From Massilia kyonggiensis (GTDB lineage: Bacteria > Pseudomonadota > Gammaproteobacteria > Burkholderiales > Burkholderiaceae_D), in the NCBI RefSeq assembly GCF_024756235.1, contig NZ_JANUGY010000005.1:310001-374000 (forward strand): DNA of 64,000 nt, in the 5' to 3' direction. Below, one piece after another: positions 1-7,510 of the stretch (positions are counted from its first letter, which is position 1; each line of letters begins with the position of its first letter). A program made the translations under genes and the position numbers. A model generated the notes under the pieces. It was given only the letters and a program-made list of their open reading frames with translations. It ran no database searches and was not told where the DNA came from.

Positions 1-177
1 AGGCGCGACGAGGAAGCCGATGGCGAGGCCGATGATGGCGAGGACCAGCGCCGCGCCGGCGAACCAGGGAATCAGCTTGCCCGCGACGGGATAGAAGACC
101 TGCGGCGACGCGTAGCCGAACCAGTGGATGCGGGCGGGCGCCAGGCGCGGGACCGCGTGGGAAGTCGGTGGAGTCAT
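1..177 (-). CDS. ccmC: Cytochrome c maturation protein CcmC, N-terminal part
   Basis: This is the first 59 codons of a minus-strand gene that runs off the left edge. The visible protein starts MTPPTSHAVPRLAPARIHWF and continues through ASPQVFYPVAGKLIPWF into a hydrophobic stretch (about residues 38-57). The 'ASP..FY..AGKLIPWF' run before the first membrane helix is typical of CcmC. CcmC is a six-helix inner-membrane protein of the WWD family that presents heme to CcmE during c-type cytochrome assembly. It lies downstream of ccmA and ccmB on the same strand, the usual ccmABC order. A strong terminator-like hairpin separates it from ccmB, so its expression may be set separately. No good Shine-Dalgarno sequence precedes the ATG. 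The tryptophan-rich heme-handling segment lies outside the window, so the family call rests on the N-terminus and context. Confidence 0.85.
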   Translation of the reverse strand, partial: MTPPTSHAVPRLAPARIHWFGYASPQVFYPVAGKLIPWFAGAALVLAIIGLAIGFLVAP

Positions 178-198
178 GTCGTGACGTCGTTGGCGTTC

Positions 199-230
199 AA
201 AAAAAAGCCCGCGTGTTGTTGGACGCGGGC
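199..230 (-). terminator. Intrinsic-terminator hairpin between ccmB and ccmC
   Basis: On the minus strand GCCCGCGT pairs perfectly with ACGCGGGC around an 8-base loop (stem arms at 223-230 and 207-214). Eight T residues follow directly (199-206). This is a canonical Rho-independent terminator facing the ccm direction, placed 22 bases before the ccmC start codon. Confidence 0.85.
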
Positions 231-265
231 CCAGGAGACCGTCCCAACGGGAGAATGGCAGGGAC
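199..265 (-). ncRNA. Candidate small RNA or attenuator leader ahead of ccmC
   Basis: A promoter-like -10 (TACAGT on the minus strand, 272-277) predicts a transcript starting near 265, and the intrinsic terminator ends at 199, giving an RNA of about 67 bases. Its first hairpin pairs CCGTCCC (261-267) with GGGACGG (239-245). Its 15-base loop and the linker that follows are pyrimidine-rich (CTCCC, TCTCCT) and could pair with Shine-Dalgarno regions, as in C-rich-loop sRNAs. Alternatively it is a leader attenuator: GGACG of hairpin 1 can instead pair with CGTCC inside the terminator stem, a weak 5-bp antiterminator. Both readings are inference from structure; no known family was recognised. Confidence 0.45.
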
Positions 266-271
266 GGATTC

Positions 272-324
272 ACTGTATCGCCTGGCGCGAAAAAAGTAAT
301 CGAATAAGTTCGCATGTCGTTATG
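272..324 (-). promoter_or_regulatory. Promoter with 16-base box upstream of ccmC
   Basis: On the minus strand the box CATAACGACATGCGAA (309-324) is followed 31 bases later by a -10-like TACAGT (272-277), with TTCGAT and a T-run at fixed places between. Exactly the same layout with the same 31-base spacing occurs upstream of ccmA. No good -35 is visible, which suggests that the box binds an activator. Confidence 0.5.
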
Positions 325-330
325 AGCTCG

Positions 331-999
331 TCATTCGAGTGCGATGCGCAGCGCGCGTGCTGTAGCCCACGGTGCCAGCGCGACGGCACCTGCGAACAGG
401 GCGCCCAGCAGCGACAGGTGCGCTCCGCTGTCCATGCCGTTCGAGGCTGCGCCGACCGCACCCGCGCCGAAGATCAGCACGGGCACGTACAGCGGGAGCA
501 CGAGCAGCGCGACGAGCACGCCGCCGCCGCGCAGGCCCAGGGTGAGCGCGCCGCCGATGGCGCCGAACAGACTGAGGACCGGCGTGCCGATCAACAGCCC
601 GAGCGTGAGCGCGCCGATCGCCGCGGGCGACAGGTCGAACTGCAGTGCCAGCACCGGGGCAAGCAGCACGAGCGGTAGACCGGCGACGAGCCAGTGCGCG
701 AGGATCTTCGCGGCCACCAGCACGGTGAGCGGTTCGGGCGACAGCAGTATCTGCTCGAGCGTGCCGTCGGCATGGTCCGGCGCGAACAGGCGCGCCAGCG
801 ACAGCATCGCGGCCAGCAGCGCGGCGACCCACAGGATGCCGGGCGCCATCGTGCGCAGCAGCGCCGGTTCCGGCCCGACGCCGAGCGGGAACAGCGAGAT
901 CACGATCACGAAGAAGAACAAGGTCGTGAACACGTCCGAGCGGCGGCGCAGCGCGAGCTCGAGGTCGCGCCGGACGATGCAGAGGAAGGCGGCGACCAT
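331..999 (-). CDS. ccmB: Heme exporter protein CcmB
   Basis: This 222-residue integral membrane protein is the permease subunit of the CcmAB ABC transporter used in cytochrome c maturation; CcmAB energises release of holo-CcmE. The start MVAAFLCIVRRDLELALRRRSDVF and the 'LFFFVIVISLFPLGVGPEP...APGILWVAALLA' stretch are typical of CcmB. About six hydrophobic segments are visible, and the length matches the family norm of about 220. The start codon is chosen because it overlaps the ccmA stop (TGATG), giving translational coupling. It ends at 331, about 150 bases before ccmC. Confidence is high from sequence signature and gene order. Confidence 0.93.
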   Translation of the reverse strand: MVAAFLCIVRRDLELALRRRSDVFTTLFFFVIVISLFPLGVGPEPALLRTMAPGILWVAALLAAMLSLARLFAPDHADGTLEQILLSPEPLTVLVAAKILAHWLVAGLPLVLLAPVLALQFDLSPAAIGALTLGLLIGTPVLSLFGAIGGALTLGLRGGGVLVALLVLPLYVPVLIFGAGAVGAASNGMDSGAHLSLLGALFAGAVALAPWATARALRIALE

Positions 1000-1628
1000 C
1001 AGTGCCGCCCGTCCAGGTCGAGCCGGTGCAGGCGGCCCGCGGAGAGCGCCAGGTCCTGGTGGGTCGTGTAGACGATGCTGCCGCCTTCCGCAAGGTGGCG
1101 CTCCAGCAGATCGCGCAGCGCGGCGATGGACCCGGTATCCAGCGCGGAAAACGGTTCGTCGAGGATCAGCAAAGCGGGACGTGGCGCGAGCGCGAGCCTT
1201 GCCAAAGCGACGCGCTTGCGCTGGCCCTGCGACAGGATCGCGCACGGCAGGTGCAGCGCGTGTTCGAGGCCGAACAGCGCGAGCGCGCGGCGTGCGTCCT
1301 CGATGCCGCCGGACCGGCCCGCGATGCGGCGTGCGACGTCGATGTTGCGCCAGGCGGGCAGGTCGTCCTTCAGGCCGGGCGCGTGGCCGCAGTAGAACAG
1401 GTCGCGGTGGTAGTCGTCGCGCGACGCCGCGATGTCGCGGCCGCGCCAGTGCACGGCGCCGGCGGCCGGTGGGCTCAACCCGCACAGGATGCGCAGCAGG
1501 CTGCTCTTGCCGCTGCCGTTGGCGCCGGCGACCCACAGCGCGTCGCCCGGCGCGACGGCGAGGTCGATGTTCGAGAACAGGGTGCGGCCGCCGCGTACGC
1601 AGGCGATGTGATGGGCTTGCAGGGTCAT
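999..1628 (-). CDS. ccmA: Cytochrome c biogenesis ATP-binding protein CcmA
   Basis: This 209-residue ABC ATPase is the partner of CcmB. The Walker A GANGSGKSS lies near residue 35, the signature LSQGQRKRVALARL near 135, the Walker B LLILDEP follows it, and the H-loop is TTHQD. Length fits CcmA (about 205). The chosen ATG gives MTLQAHHIACVRGGRTLFS. A longer reading, starting inside the 16-base box 51 bases upstream, would add SMSFSLHPAIVRST, which does not look like the family. The chosen start has no Shine-Dalgarno sequence, and the predicted -10 (1639-1644) would leave a leader of only about four bases, so the mRNA may be nearly leaderless. It is coupled to ccmB by a one-base overlap. Confidence 0.93.
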   Translation of the reverse strand: MTLQAHHIACVRGGRTLFSNIDLAVAPGDALWVAGANGSGKSSLLRILCGLSPPAAGAVHWRGRDIAASRDDYHRDLFYCGHAPGLKDDLPAWRNIDVARRIAGRSGGIEDARRALALFGLEHALHLPCAILSQGQRKRVALARLALAPRPALLILDEPFSALDTGSIAALRDLLERHLAEGGSIVYTTHQDLALSAGRLHRLDLDGRH

Positions 1629-1638
1629 GGTCGAGCGG

Positions 1639-1691
1639 ACTATAGCGGGGTGTAGAGAAAAAGACATCGAAGGAATTCGCATGTCGTTATG
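1639..1691 (-). promoter_or_regulatory. ccmA promoter with 16-base operator-like box
   Basis: On the minus strand CATAACGACATGCGAA (1676-1691) is followed after 31 bases by TATAGT (1639-1644). Around the box the sequence CGCAT-GTCGTT-ATGCG (plus strand, 1679-1692 region) is an inverted repeat, as for a dimeric regulator site. It is centred near -52 for ccmA and near -56 for the divergent metY promoter, so one regulator could serve both genes. Confidence 0.5.
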
Positions 1692-1703
1692 CGCAGTCCT
1701 TCG

Positions 1704-1733
1704 TTCACCGCGCGTGGCGCCCGACCGTATATT
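1704..1733 (+). promoter_or_regulatory. Probable metY promoter
   Basis: TTCACC (1704-1709) and TATATT (1728-1733) are separated by 18 bases. The predicted start near 1740 leaves a leader of about 24 bases that includes GGAG just before the metY ATG. Confidence 0.45.
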
Positions 1734-1763
1734 GCAGAGTACCGAAACGATCACGGAGAAGCC

Positions 1764-3035
1764 ATGAAGAGAGAGACCATCGCCGTCCACGGCGGCTATT
1801 CGCCCGACCCGGCCACGCGCGCCGCCGCGGTGCCGATCTACCAGACGGTGTCGTACGCGTTCGACAGCACGCAGCACGGCGCCGACCTGTTCGACCTGAA
1901 GGTGCCGGGGAATATCTACACGCGCATCATGAACCCGACCCAGGATGTGCTGGAGCAGCGCGTCGCGGCGCTGGAAGGCGGCGTCGGCGCGCTGGCGCTG
2001 GCGTCCGGCCAGACGGCGATCACGTATGCGATCCTTACGATCGCGGAGGCGGGCGACAACATCGTCTCTGCATCGACGCTGTACGGTGGCACCTACAACC
2101 TGTTCGCGCACACGTTGCCGCAGTTCGGCATCCAGACGCGCTTCGCCGACTACCGCGAGCCGGAATCATTCGCGCACCTGATCGACGAACGCACGAAGGC
2201 CGTGTACATCGAATCGATCGGCAACCCGCTCGGGAACATCACGGACATCGAGAAGATCGCGGAGGTCGCGCACCGCCATGGCGTGCCGCTGATCGTCGAC
2301 AACACGGTCGCCACGCCTTACCTGCTGCGTCCCTTCGAGCACGGTGCCGACATCGTCGTGCATTCGCTGACCAAGTACCTGGGCGGGCATGGCAACTCGA
2401 TCGGCGGCATCATTGTCGATTCCGGAAAATTCCCGTGGGCCGAGCACAAGGAGCGCTTCCGCCGCCTGAACGAGCCGGACGTGTCGTACCACGGTGTCGT
2501 GTACACGGAGGCACTGGGCCCGGCCGCATTCATCGGCCGCGCACGCGTGGTCCCGCTGCGCAACACGGGCGGCGCGATCTCGCCGTTCAACGCGTTCCTG
2601 ATCCTGCAAGGCATCGAGACGCTCGCGCTGCGCCTGGACCGCATCACGGAGAACACGCTGAAGGTGGCCGAGTACCTGGACCGCCATCCGAAGGTCCGCT
2701 GGGTCAACTATGCCGGGTTGCCCGACCACCCGAACCACGACCTGGCCGTGAAATACCTGGAAGGCCGGCCGTCCGGCGTGCTGACGTTCGGCGTGTCTGG
2801 CGGCCGCGAGGGCGGTGCGCGCTTCCAGGATGCGCTCAAGCTGTTCACGCGGCTCGTCAACATCGGCGATGCCAAGTCGCTCGCATGCCATCCGGCGTCG
2901 ACGACGCATCGCCAGCTCGGGCCGGACGAGCTGGCGAAAGCCGGCGTCACCGAAGATACGGTGCGGCTGTCGGTGGGGATCGAACATATCGACGACCTGC
3001 TCGAGGACCTGGCGCAGGCCCTCGACGCCGTTTGA
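1764..3035 (+). CDS. metY: O-acetylhomoserine sulfhydrylase (aminocarboxypropyltransferase)
   Basis: This 423-residue PLP enzyme of the Cys/Met metabolism family makes homocysteine from O-acetylhomoserine and sulfide in direct-sulfurylation methionine synthesis. The PLP lysine lies in SLTKYLGGHG (K204), with SGQTA near residue 81 binding the cofactor phosphate and VDNTVATPYLLRP near 178 in the usual place. Length matches MetY (about 425). The ATG at 1764 is preferred over an upstream one because GGAG lies six bases before it and the protein then starts MKRETIAVHGGY, as in homologues. It is divergent from ccmA and its stop abuts the stop of the convergent efflux lipoprotein with no gap. A sulfate-binding protein gene lies 11 kb away, but no direct link is visible. 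Confidence 0.93.
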   Translation: MKRETIAVHGGYSPDPATRAAAVPIYQTVSYAFDSTQHGADLFDLKVPGNIYTRIMNPTQDVLEQRVAALEGGVGALALASGQTAITYAILTIAEAGDNIVSASTLYGGTYNLFAHTLPQFGIQTRFADYREPESFAHLIDERTKAVYIESIGNPLGNITDIEKIAEVAHRHGVPLIVDNTVATPYLLRPFEHGADIVVHSLTKYLGGHGNSIGGIIVDSGKFPWAEHKERFRRLNEPDVSYHGVVYTEALGPAAFIGRARVVPLRNTGGAISPFNAFLILQGIETLALRLDRITENTLKVAEYLDRHPKVRWVNYAGLPDHPNHDLAVKYLEGRPSGVLTFGVSGGREGGARFQDALKLFTRLVNIGDAKSLACHPASTTHRQLGPDELAKAGVTEDTVRLSVGIEHIDDLLEDLAQALDAV

Positions 3036-4412
3036 TCAACCGTTCCACCCGCCACCCAACGCCTTGACCAGGCTGACGCTCGCCGCCAGCCTGCGTCCCT
3101 GCGCGGCCAGCGCGCTGCGTTCGGCCGCCAGCGCCGTCGCCTGCACGGTCACCACGCTCAGGTAATCGGTCGTGCCGGCCTGGTAGCGGGCCAGCATCTG
3201 GCGCTCGGATTCGCGCGATGCCTGGACGGCCGCATCCAGCAGTTCCGATTCCTGTTCCAGGCCCGCCAGCAGGGCCAGCGCGTCTTCCACTTCCTGCACG
3301 CTGTCCAGCACCGTCTGGCGATAGCCGGCCACCGTCGCGTCGTACGCGGCGATGGCGTTGTCCGTCTGCGCGCGCCGTGCGCCGCCGTCGAACAAGGTGA
3401 CGGCCAGCGCGGGGCCGAGCGCCCACACGCGGTTCGGCACCGTCAGCCAGTGCGCGCCGTCCGTGCCCTGGAAGCCGCCGGTGGCGGACAAGGTCAGGTC
3501 GGGAAAGTAGGCGGCCTGCGCGGCACCGACACTCGCGTTGGCGCTGGCCACGCGGCGCTCGGCGGCGGCGACGTCCGGGCGGCGTTCCAGCAGTGTCGAT
3601 GGCACGCCGGCAGGCGCCACGGGCACTTTGACCGCGACGTGGGCGGCCGGCGCGAGTGCGAACGAGGCGGGTTCGCGGCCCAGCAGCACGGCCAGCGCAT
3701 GTTCCAGCTGGCTGCGCTGCACGCGGTTGTCGACGGCCAGCGCCTGCGTCGTTTTCAACTGCGCCTGTGCCTGCGCGACGTCGGCCGGCGTGGCGACGCC
3801 GAAGCGCAGGCGCTGCTGCGTCAGTTGCAGGCTGCGTTCGTAGGCCTGCACCGTGCTGTCCAGCAGGCGTTGCTGGGCATCGAGGACGCGCACCTGGAAG
3901 TACAGCTGCGCGACGGTCGCCTGCACCGCGAGCCGGGCCGCCGCCAGGTCGGCCGCACCGGCTTCGGCTGTCAGCCGGCTCGCCGCGGCCTGGTTGCGCA
4001 CGCGGCCCCACACGTCCGCTTCCCAGCCTGCTTCGAGGCCGACGCGGCGGCTCGTCGCGACTTTGCCGGTGCCGGTGCCGCGCGTCACGCCGCCCGTCAG
4101 GTCGAGGAACGGAAACAGGTTCGAGCGCGAAGAGGCGGCGAGTGCCAGCGCCTGCCGGTAGCGCGCTTCGCTGATGCGGATCGTGTCGTTCGACCGGCCG
4201 GCTTCCTCGATGAGTTCGGACAGGAGGGCATCGCCGTATGCGAGCCACCACCGGCCCTGCTTATCGAGTTCCGCCGGTTCGGCATACTTCCAGGCCGGCA
4301 GCGTGGCCGCTTCCTTGAAGGCGGTGACGGGGACGTCCGGGCGATGATAGGCGGGACCGGTGGCGCAACCGGCGAGGAGTACGGAGAGCAGGGTAAGACG
4401 AAGAGCGTTCAT
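3036..4412 (-). CDS. RND efflux outer-membrane lipoprotein, NodT/OprM family
   Basis: This 458-residue protein is the outer-membrane channel of the efflux system and the last gene of the operon. A lipoprotein signal with LLAGC (Cys16) is followed by GPAYHRPDVPV. Two repeated efflux domains are visible, with the family motifs WEADVWGRVRN and LFDGGARRAQ. Trimers of this family form a beta-barrel with a periplasmic alpha-tunnel that docks on the adaptor. The start lies 11 bases after the second RND gene, so it is co-transcribed. The stop touches that of metY. The closest functional class is NodT; the substrate cannot be read from sequence. Confidence 0.9.
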   Translation of the reverse strand: MNALRLTLLSVLLAGCATGPAYHRPDVPVTAFKEAATLPAWKYAEPAELDKQGRWWLAYGDALLSELIEEAGRSNDTIRISEARYRQALALAASSRSNLFPFLDLTGGVTRGTGTGKVATSRRVGLEAGWEADVWGRVRNQAAASRLTAEAGAADLAAARLAVQATVAQLYFQVRVLDAQQRLLDSTVQAYERSLQLTQQRLRFGVATPADVAQAQAQLKTTQALAVDNRVQRSQLEHALAVLLGREPASFALAPAAHVAVKVPVAPAGVPSTLLERRPDVAAAERRVASANASVGAAQAAYFPDLTLSATGGFQGTDGAHWLTVPNRVWALGPALAVTLFDGGARRAQTDNAIAAYDATVAGYRQTVLDSVQEVEDALALLAGLEQESELLDAAVQASRESERQMLARYQAGTTDYLSVVTVQATALAAERSALAAQGRRLAASVSLVKALGGGWNG

Positions 4413-4423
4413 TGCGTGCAGAT

Positions 4424-7400
4424 TCAGGTTGTAGCGAGGACCGGCCGGCGCCCGAAACGGCGCAAGGCCTTGTGGCGCAGGCGGTCGAGCGCCAGGTAGA
4501 CGACGGGTGTCGTGTACAGCGTGAGGGCCTGGCTGAACAGCAGGCCGCCGACGATGGCAAGGCCCAGCGGCCGGCGCAGTTCCGCGCCGTCGCCGGCGCC
4601 GAGGGCCAGCGGCAGCGCGCCGAACAGCGCGGCCAGGGTCGTCATCAGGATCGGGCGGAAGCGCAGCAGGCAGGCCTGGCGGATCGACGCTTCCGGCCCG
4701 AGGCCCTGGTCGCGTTCCAGCTGCAGCGCGGTGTCGATCATCATGATCGCGTTCTTCTTGACGATCCCGACGAGCAGGATCACGCCGATGAACGCGATCA
4801 ACGAGAACTCGGTGCCGCACGCCATCAGCGCCAGCAGCGCGCCGACGCCGGCCGACGGCAGGGTCGACAGGATCGTCAGCGGGTGGATCGCGCTTTCGTA
4901 CAGGATGCCGAGCACGATGTACACGGACAGCAGCGCCGCGAGGATCAGCCACGGCTGCGTCGCCAGCGAATCCTGGAACACCTGGGCGGCGCCGGCGAAG
5001 CGGCCCGTGACGCTGTCCGGCGGGTTGAGACTCGCGAACGCCTTGTCGACGAGCGCCGCGGCCTGGTCGAGCGTGACGCCCGGCGCCAGGTTGAACGAGA
5101 CCGTGGTCGCGGCGGCCGCGCCCTGGTGGTTGATCGCGAGCGGCGCCGTCTGCCGTTCCCAGTGGCTGATCGCGGCCAGCGGCACCTTCGCGCCGTCGGC
5201 GCCCGTCAGGTAGACGTGGTTCAGTGCGGCGGCGTCCTGCGTGAACTGCGGCAGCAGGGTGAGGACGACGAAGTACTGGTTCAGCGGTTCGTAGATCGTG
5301 GAGACGGGGCGCTGGCCGAAGGCGTCGTTCAACGTGGCGTCGATCTGGCGCGCCGTGATGCCGAGGCGCGCGGCCGCCGCGCGGTCGACGACGAGCCGCG
5401 TCTGCAGGCCCTTGTCCTGGAAATCGCTGTTGACGTCCGTGAGCTGCGGCAGCCGGGCCAGGGCGCCGCGCAGGCGCGGGGCGAGGGTGCGCAGGGCGTC
5501 CAGGTCGCTGGAGAGGATCGTGTACTGGAACTGCGCGCCGCTGGAGCGGGCGCCGATCGTCAGGTCCTGGTTCGACGACAGGAACAGCGAGATGCCGGGC
5601 ACGCCGGCCAGCTTCGGCCGCAGGCGCGCGATGATCTCCTGCGCGCTCGCCTTGCGTTCGCCGAGGGGCTTCAGGCGCACGAACACCGTGCCCGTATTCG
5701 TCTGCTGGCTGCCGAAGCCGCCCGAGTACTCGTAGAAATTGTCGATGTCCGGATCGTCGCCCAGGATCTTCAGCATGCGGTCGATCTTTTGCCGCATCGC
5801 CTGGAACGACGTGGACTGGTCGGCCTGGAAGGAACCCATCAGCCGCCCCGTGTCCTGGACCGGGAAGAACCCCTTCGGCACGATCGTGTACAGCCACGCG
5901 TTCAGCGCGATCGTGGCCGCGAGCACGAGGAGGGTGACGCCCGCATGGCGCAAGGTCCAGTCCAGCGTGCGGCGATACCACGCGAGCGGGACGTCCATCA
6001 GACGGTCCAGGCGTCCGGGCTTCGCGTGCGTGTCGACGGGCCGCAGCAGCAGCGCGCACAGCATCGGCGTCGTCGTCAGCGAGATCACGAGCGAGATCAG
6101 CACCGCGAGCGACAGCGTGACGGCGAATTCGCGGAACAGCCGCCCGACGATGCCGCCCATGAACAGCAGCGGGATGAACACGGCCACGAGCGACACGCTC
6201 ATCGCCAGCACGGTGAAGCCGACTTCTTTTGCGCTGCGCAGCGCGGCCGCGACGGGTGCCATGCCCTCTTCGATATGCTTGACGGCGTTTTCCACGACGA
6301 CGATGGCGTCGTCCACGACGAAGCCGGTCGAGATGATCAGCGCCATCAGCGACAGGTTGTTCAGGCTGTAGCCGAGCAGGTAGATGATGGCGAGAGTGCC
6401 CAGCAGCGACACGGGGATCGCGATGCTGGGGATCAGCGTCGCGCGGCCGTTGCGCAGGAACAGGAACGTGACGGCCACCACCAGCACGACGGCGATGGCC
6501 AGCGTTTCCTGCACTTCCGTCAGCGACTTGCGGATGGTCGAGCTGCGGTCGATCGCGACGTCGACGTCGACGCCGGCCGGCGCCAGCGCCCGCAGTTGCG
6601 GCAGCAGCGCCCGTAGGGCGTCGACGGTGGCGATCACGTTGGCGCCCGGCTGGGCAAAGGCGGCGATGATCACGGCCGGCTTGCCGCCGTACGTGCCGGC
6701 GTTGCGCACGTCCTGCACGGCGTCGCGCACGCGCGCCACGTCGGACAGGCGCACCGGCGCATCCTTGTTCCATGCGACGACGAGGTTGCGGTAGTCGCGC
6801 GCCTGGCGCGCCTGGTCGTTGACGTCGATCTGCCAGCGCCGCTGCCCGTCCTCGACGAAGCCCTTGGGCGCATTCACGTTGGCGGCGGCCAGCGCCTGCC
6901 GCACCTGTTCCAGCCCGATCCCGTACTGGTTCAGGATGTTCGGATCGACCTCGATGCGCACGGCCCGCAGCGAACTGCCGTTGACGTTCACCTGGCCCAC
7001 GCCTTTTACCTGCGACACCTTCTGTCCGAGCACCGTGAACGCGATGTCGTACAGCTGGTCCTGCGTGTGCGTCTCCGAGCGCAGCGCGAACGTCATGACG
7101 GGCGGGCCGGCCGAATTCGACTTGCGGTACGACGGGTTGTTCGGCATCGTCGGCAGCAGCGCGCGCGCCGCGTTGATGGCGGATTGCACGTCGCGTGCCG
7201 CGCCGTCGATGTCGCGGTCGATGTCGAACTGCAGGTTGATGCGCGTGACGCCCTGCGTACTGGACGACGTCATTTCCGTGATGCCTGCGATGCGCCCGAG
7301 CACGCGCTCGAGCGGCGTCGCGACCGTCGCCGCCATCGTCTCCGGGCTCGCGCCGGGCAGGTTCGCCTGCACGCTCAGCGTGGGAAAGTCGACCTGGGGC

Positions 7401-7510
7401 AGGGCGGCGCGCGGCAGCAGCGCGTATGCGAGCATGCCGGGCAGCGCGATGGCCAGGGTGAGCAGGATCGTGGCGACGGGCCGGCGGATGAAGAAGGCCG
7501 AAAAGTTCAC
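4424..7510 (-). CDS. mdtC: RND multidrug efflux permease, MdtC-like
   Basis: This 1028-residue inner-membrane proton antiporter starts [21 protein letters not shown] and shows the RND plan of twelve helices and two large periplasmic loops. The helix-4 acidic pair that relays protons appears in [17 protein letters not shown]. The GTG start overlaps the stop of the preceding RND gene (GTGA), so the two are translationally coupled. Two adjacent RND genes with one adaptor is the MdtABC arrangement, in which MdtB and MdtC form a mixed trimer. The assignment as MdtC rests on second position in the pair. No two-component regulator such as BaeSR is adjacent, so the trigger for expression is unknown. 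Confidence 0.88.
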   Translation of the reverse strand: MNFSAFFIRRPVATILLTLAIALPGMLAYALLPRAALPQVDFPTLSVQANLPGASPETMAATVATPLERVLGRIAGITEMTSSSTQGVTRINLQFDIDRDIDGAARDVQSAINAARALLPTMPNNPSYRKSNSAGPPVMTFALRSETHTQDQLYDIAFTVLGQKVSQVKGVGQVNVNGSSLRAVRIEVDPNILNQYGIGLEQVRQALAAANVNAPKGFVEDGQRRWQIDVNDQARQARDYRNLVVAWNKDAPVRLSDVARVRDAVQDVRNAGTYGGKPAVIIAAFAQPGANVIATVDALRALLPQLRALAPAGVDVDVAIDRSSTIRKSLTEVQETLAIAVVLVVAVTFLFLRNGRATLIPSIAIPVSLLGTLAIIYLLGYSLNNLSLMALIISTGFVVDDAIVVVENAVKHIEEGMAPVAAALRSAKEVGFTVLAMSVSLVAVFIPLLFMGGIVGRLFREFAVTLSLAVLISLVISLTTTPMLCALLLRPVDTHAKPGRLDRLMDVPLAWYRRTLDWTLRHAGVTLLVLAATIALNAWLYTIVPKGFFPVQDTGRLMGSFQADQSTSFQAMRQKIDRMLKILGDDPDIDNFYEYSGGFGSQQTNTGTVFVRLKPLGERKASAQEIIARLRPKLAGVPGISLFLSSNQDLTIGARSSGAQFQYTILSSDLDALRTLAPRLRGALARLPQLTDVNSDFQDKGLQTRLVVDRAAAARLGITARQIDATLNDAFGQRPVSTIYEPLNQYFVVLTLLPQFTQDAAALNHVYLTGADGAKVPLAAISHWERQTAPLAINHQGAAAATTVSFNLAPGVTLDQAAALVDKAFASLNPPDSVTGRFAGAAQVFQDSLATQPWLILAALLSVYIVLGILYESAIHPLTILSTLPSAGVGALLALMACGTEFSLIAFIGVILLVGIVKKNAIMMIDTALQLERDQGLGPEASIRQACLLRFRPILMTTLAALFGALPLALGAGDGAELRRPLGLAIVGGLLFSQALTLYTTPVVYLALDRLRHKALRRFGRRPVLATT

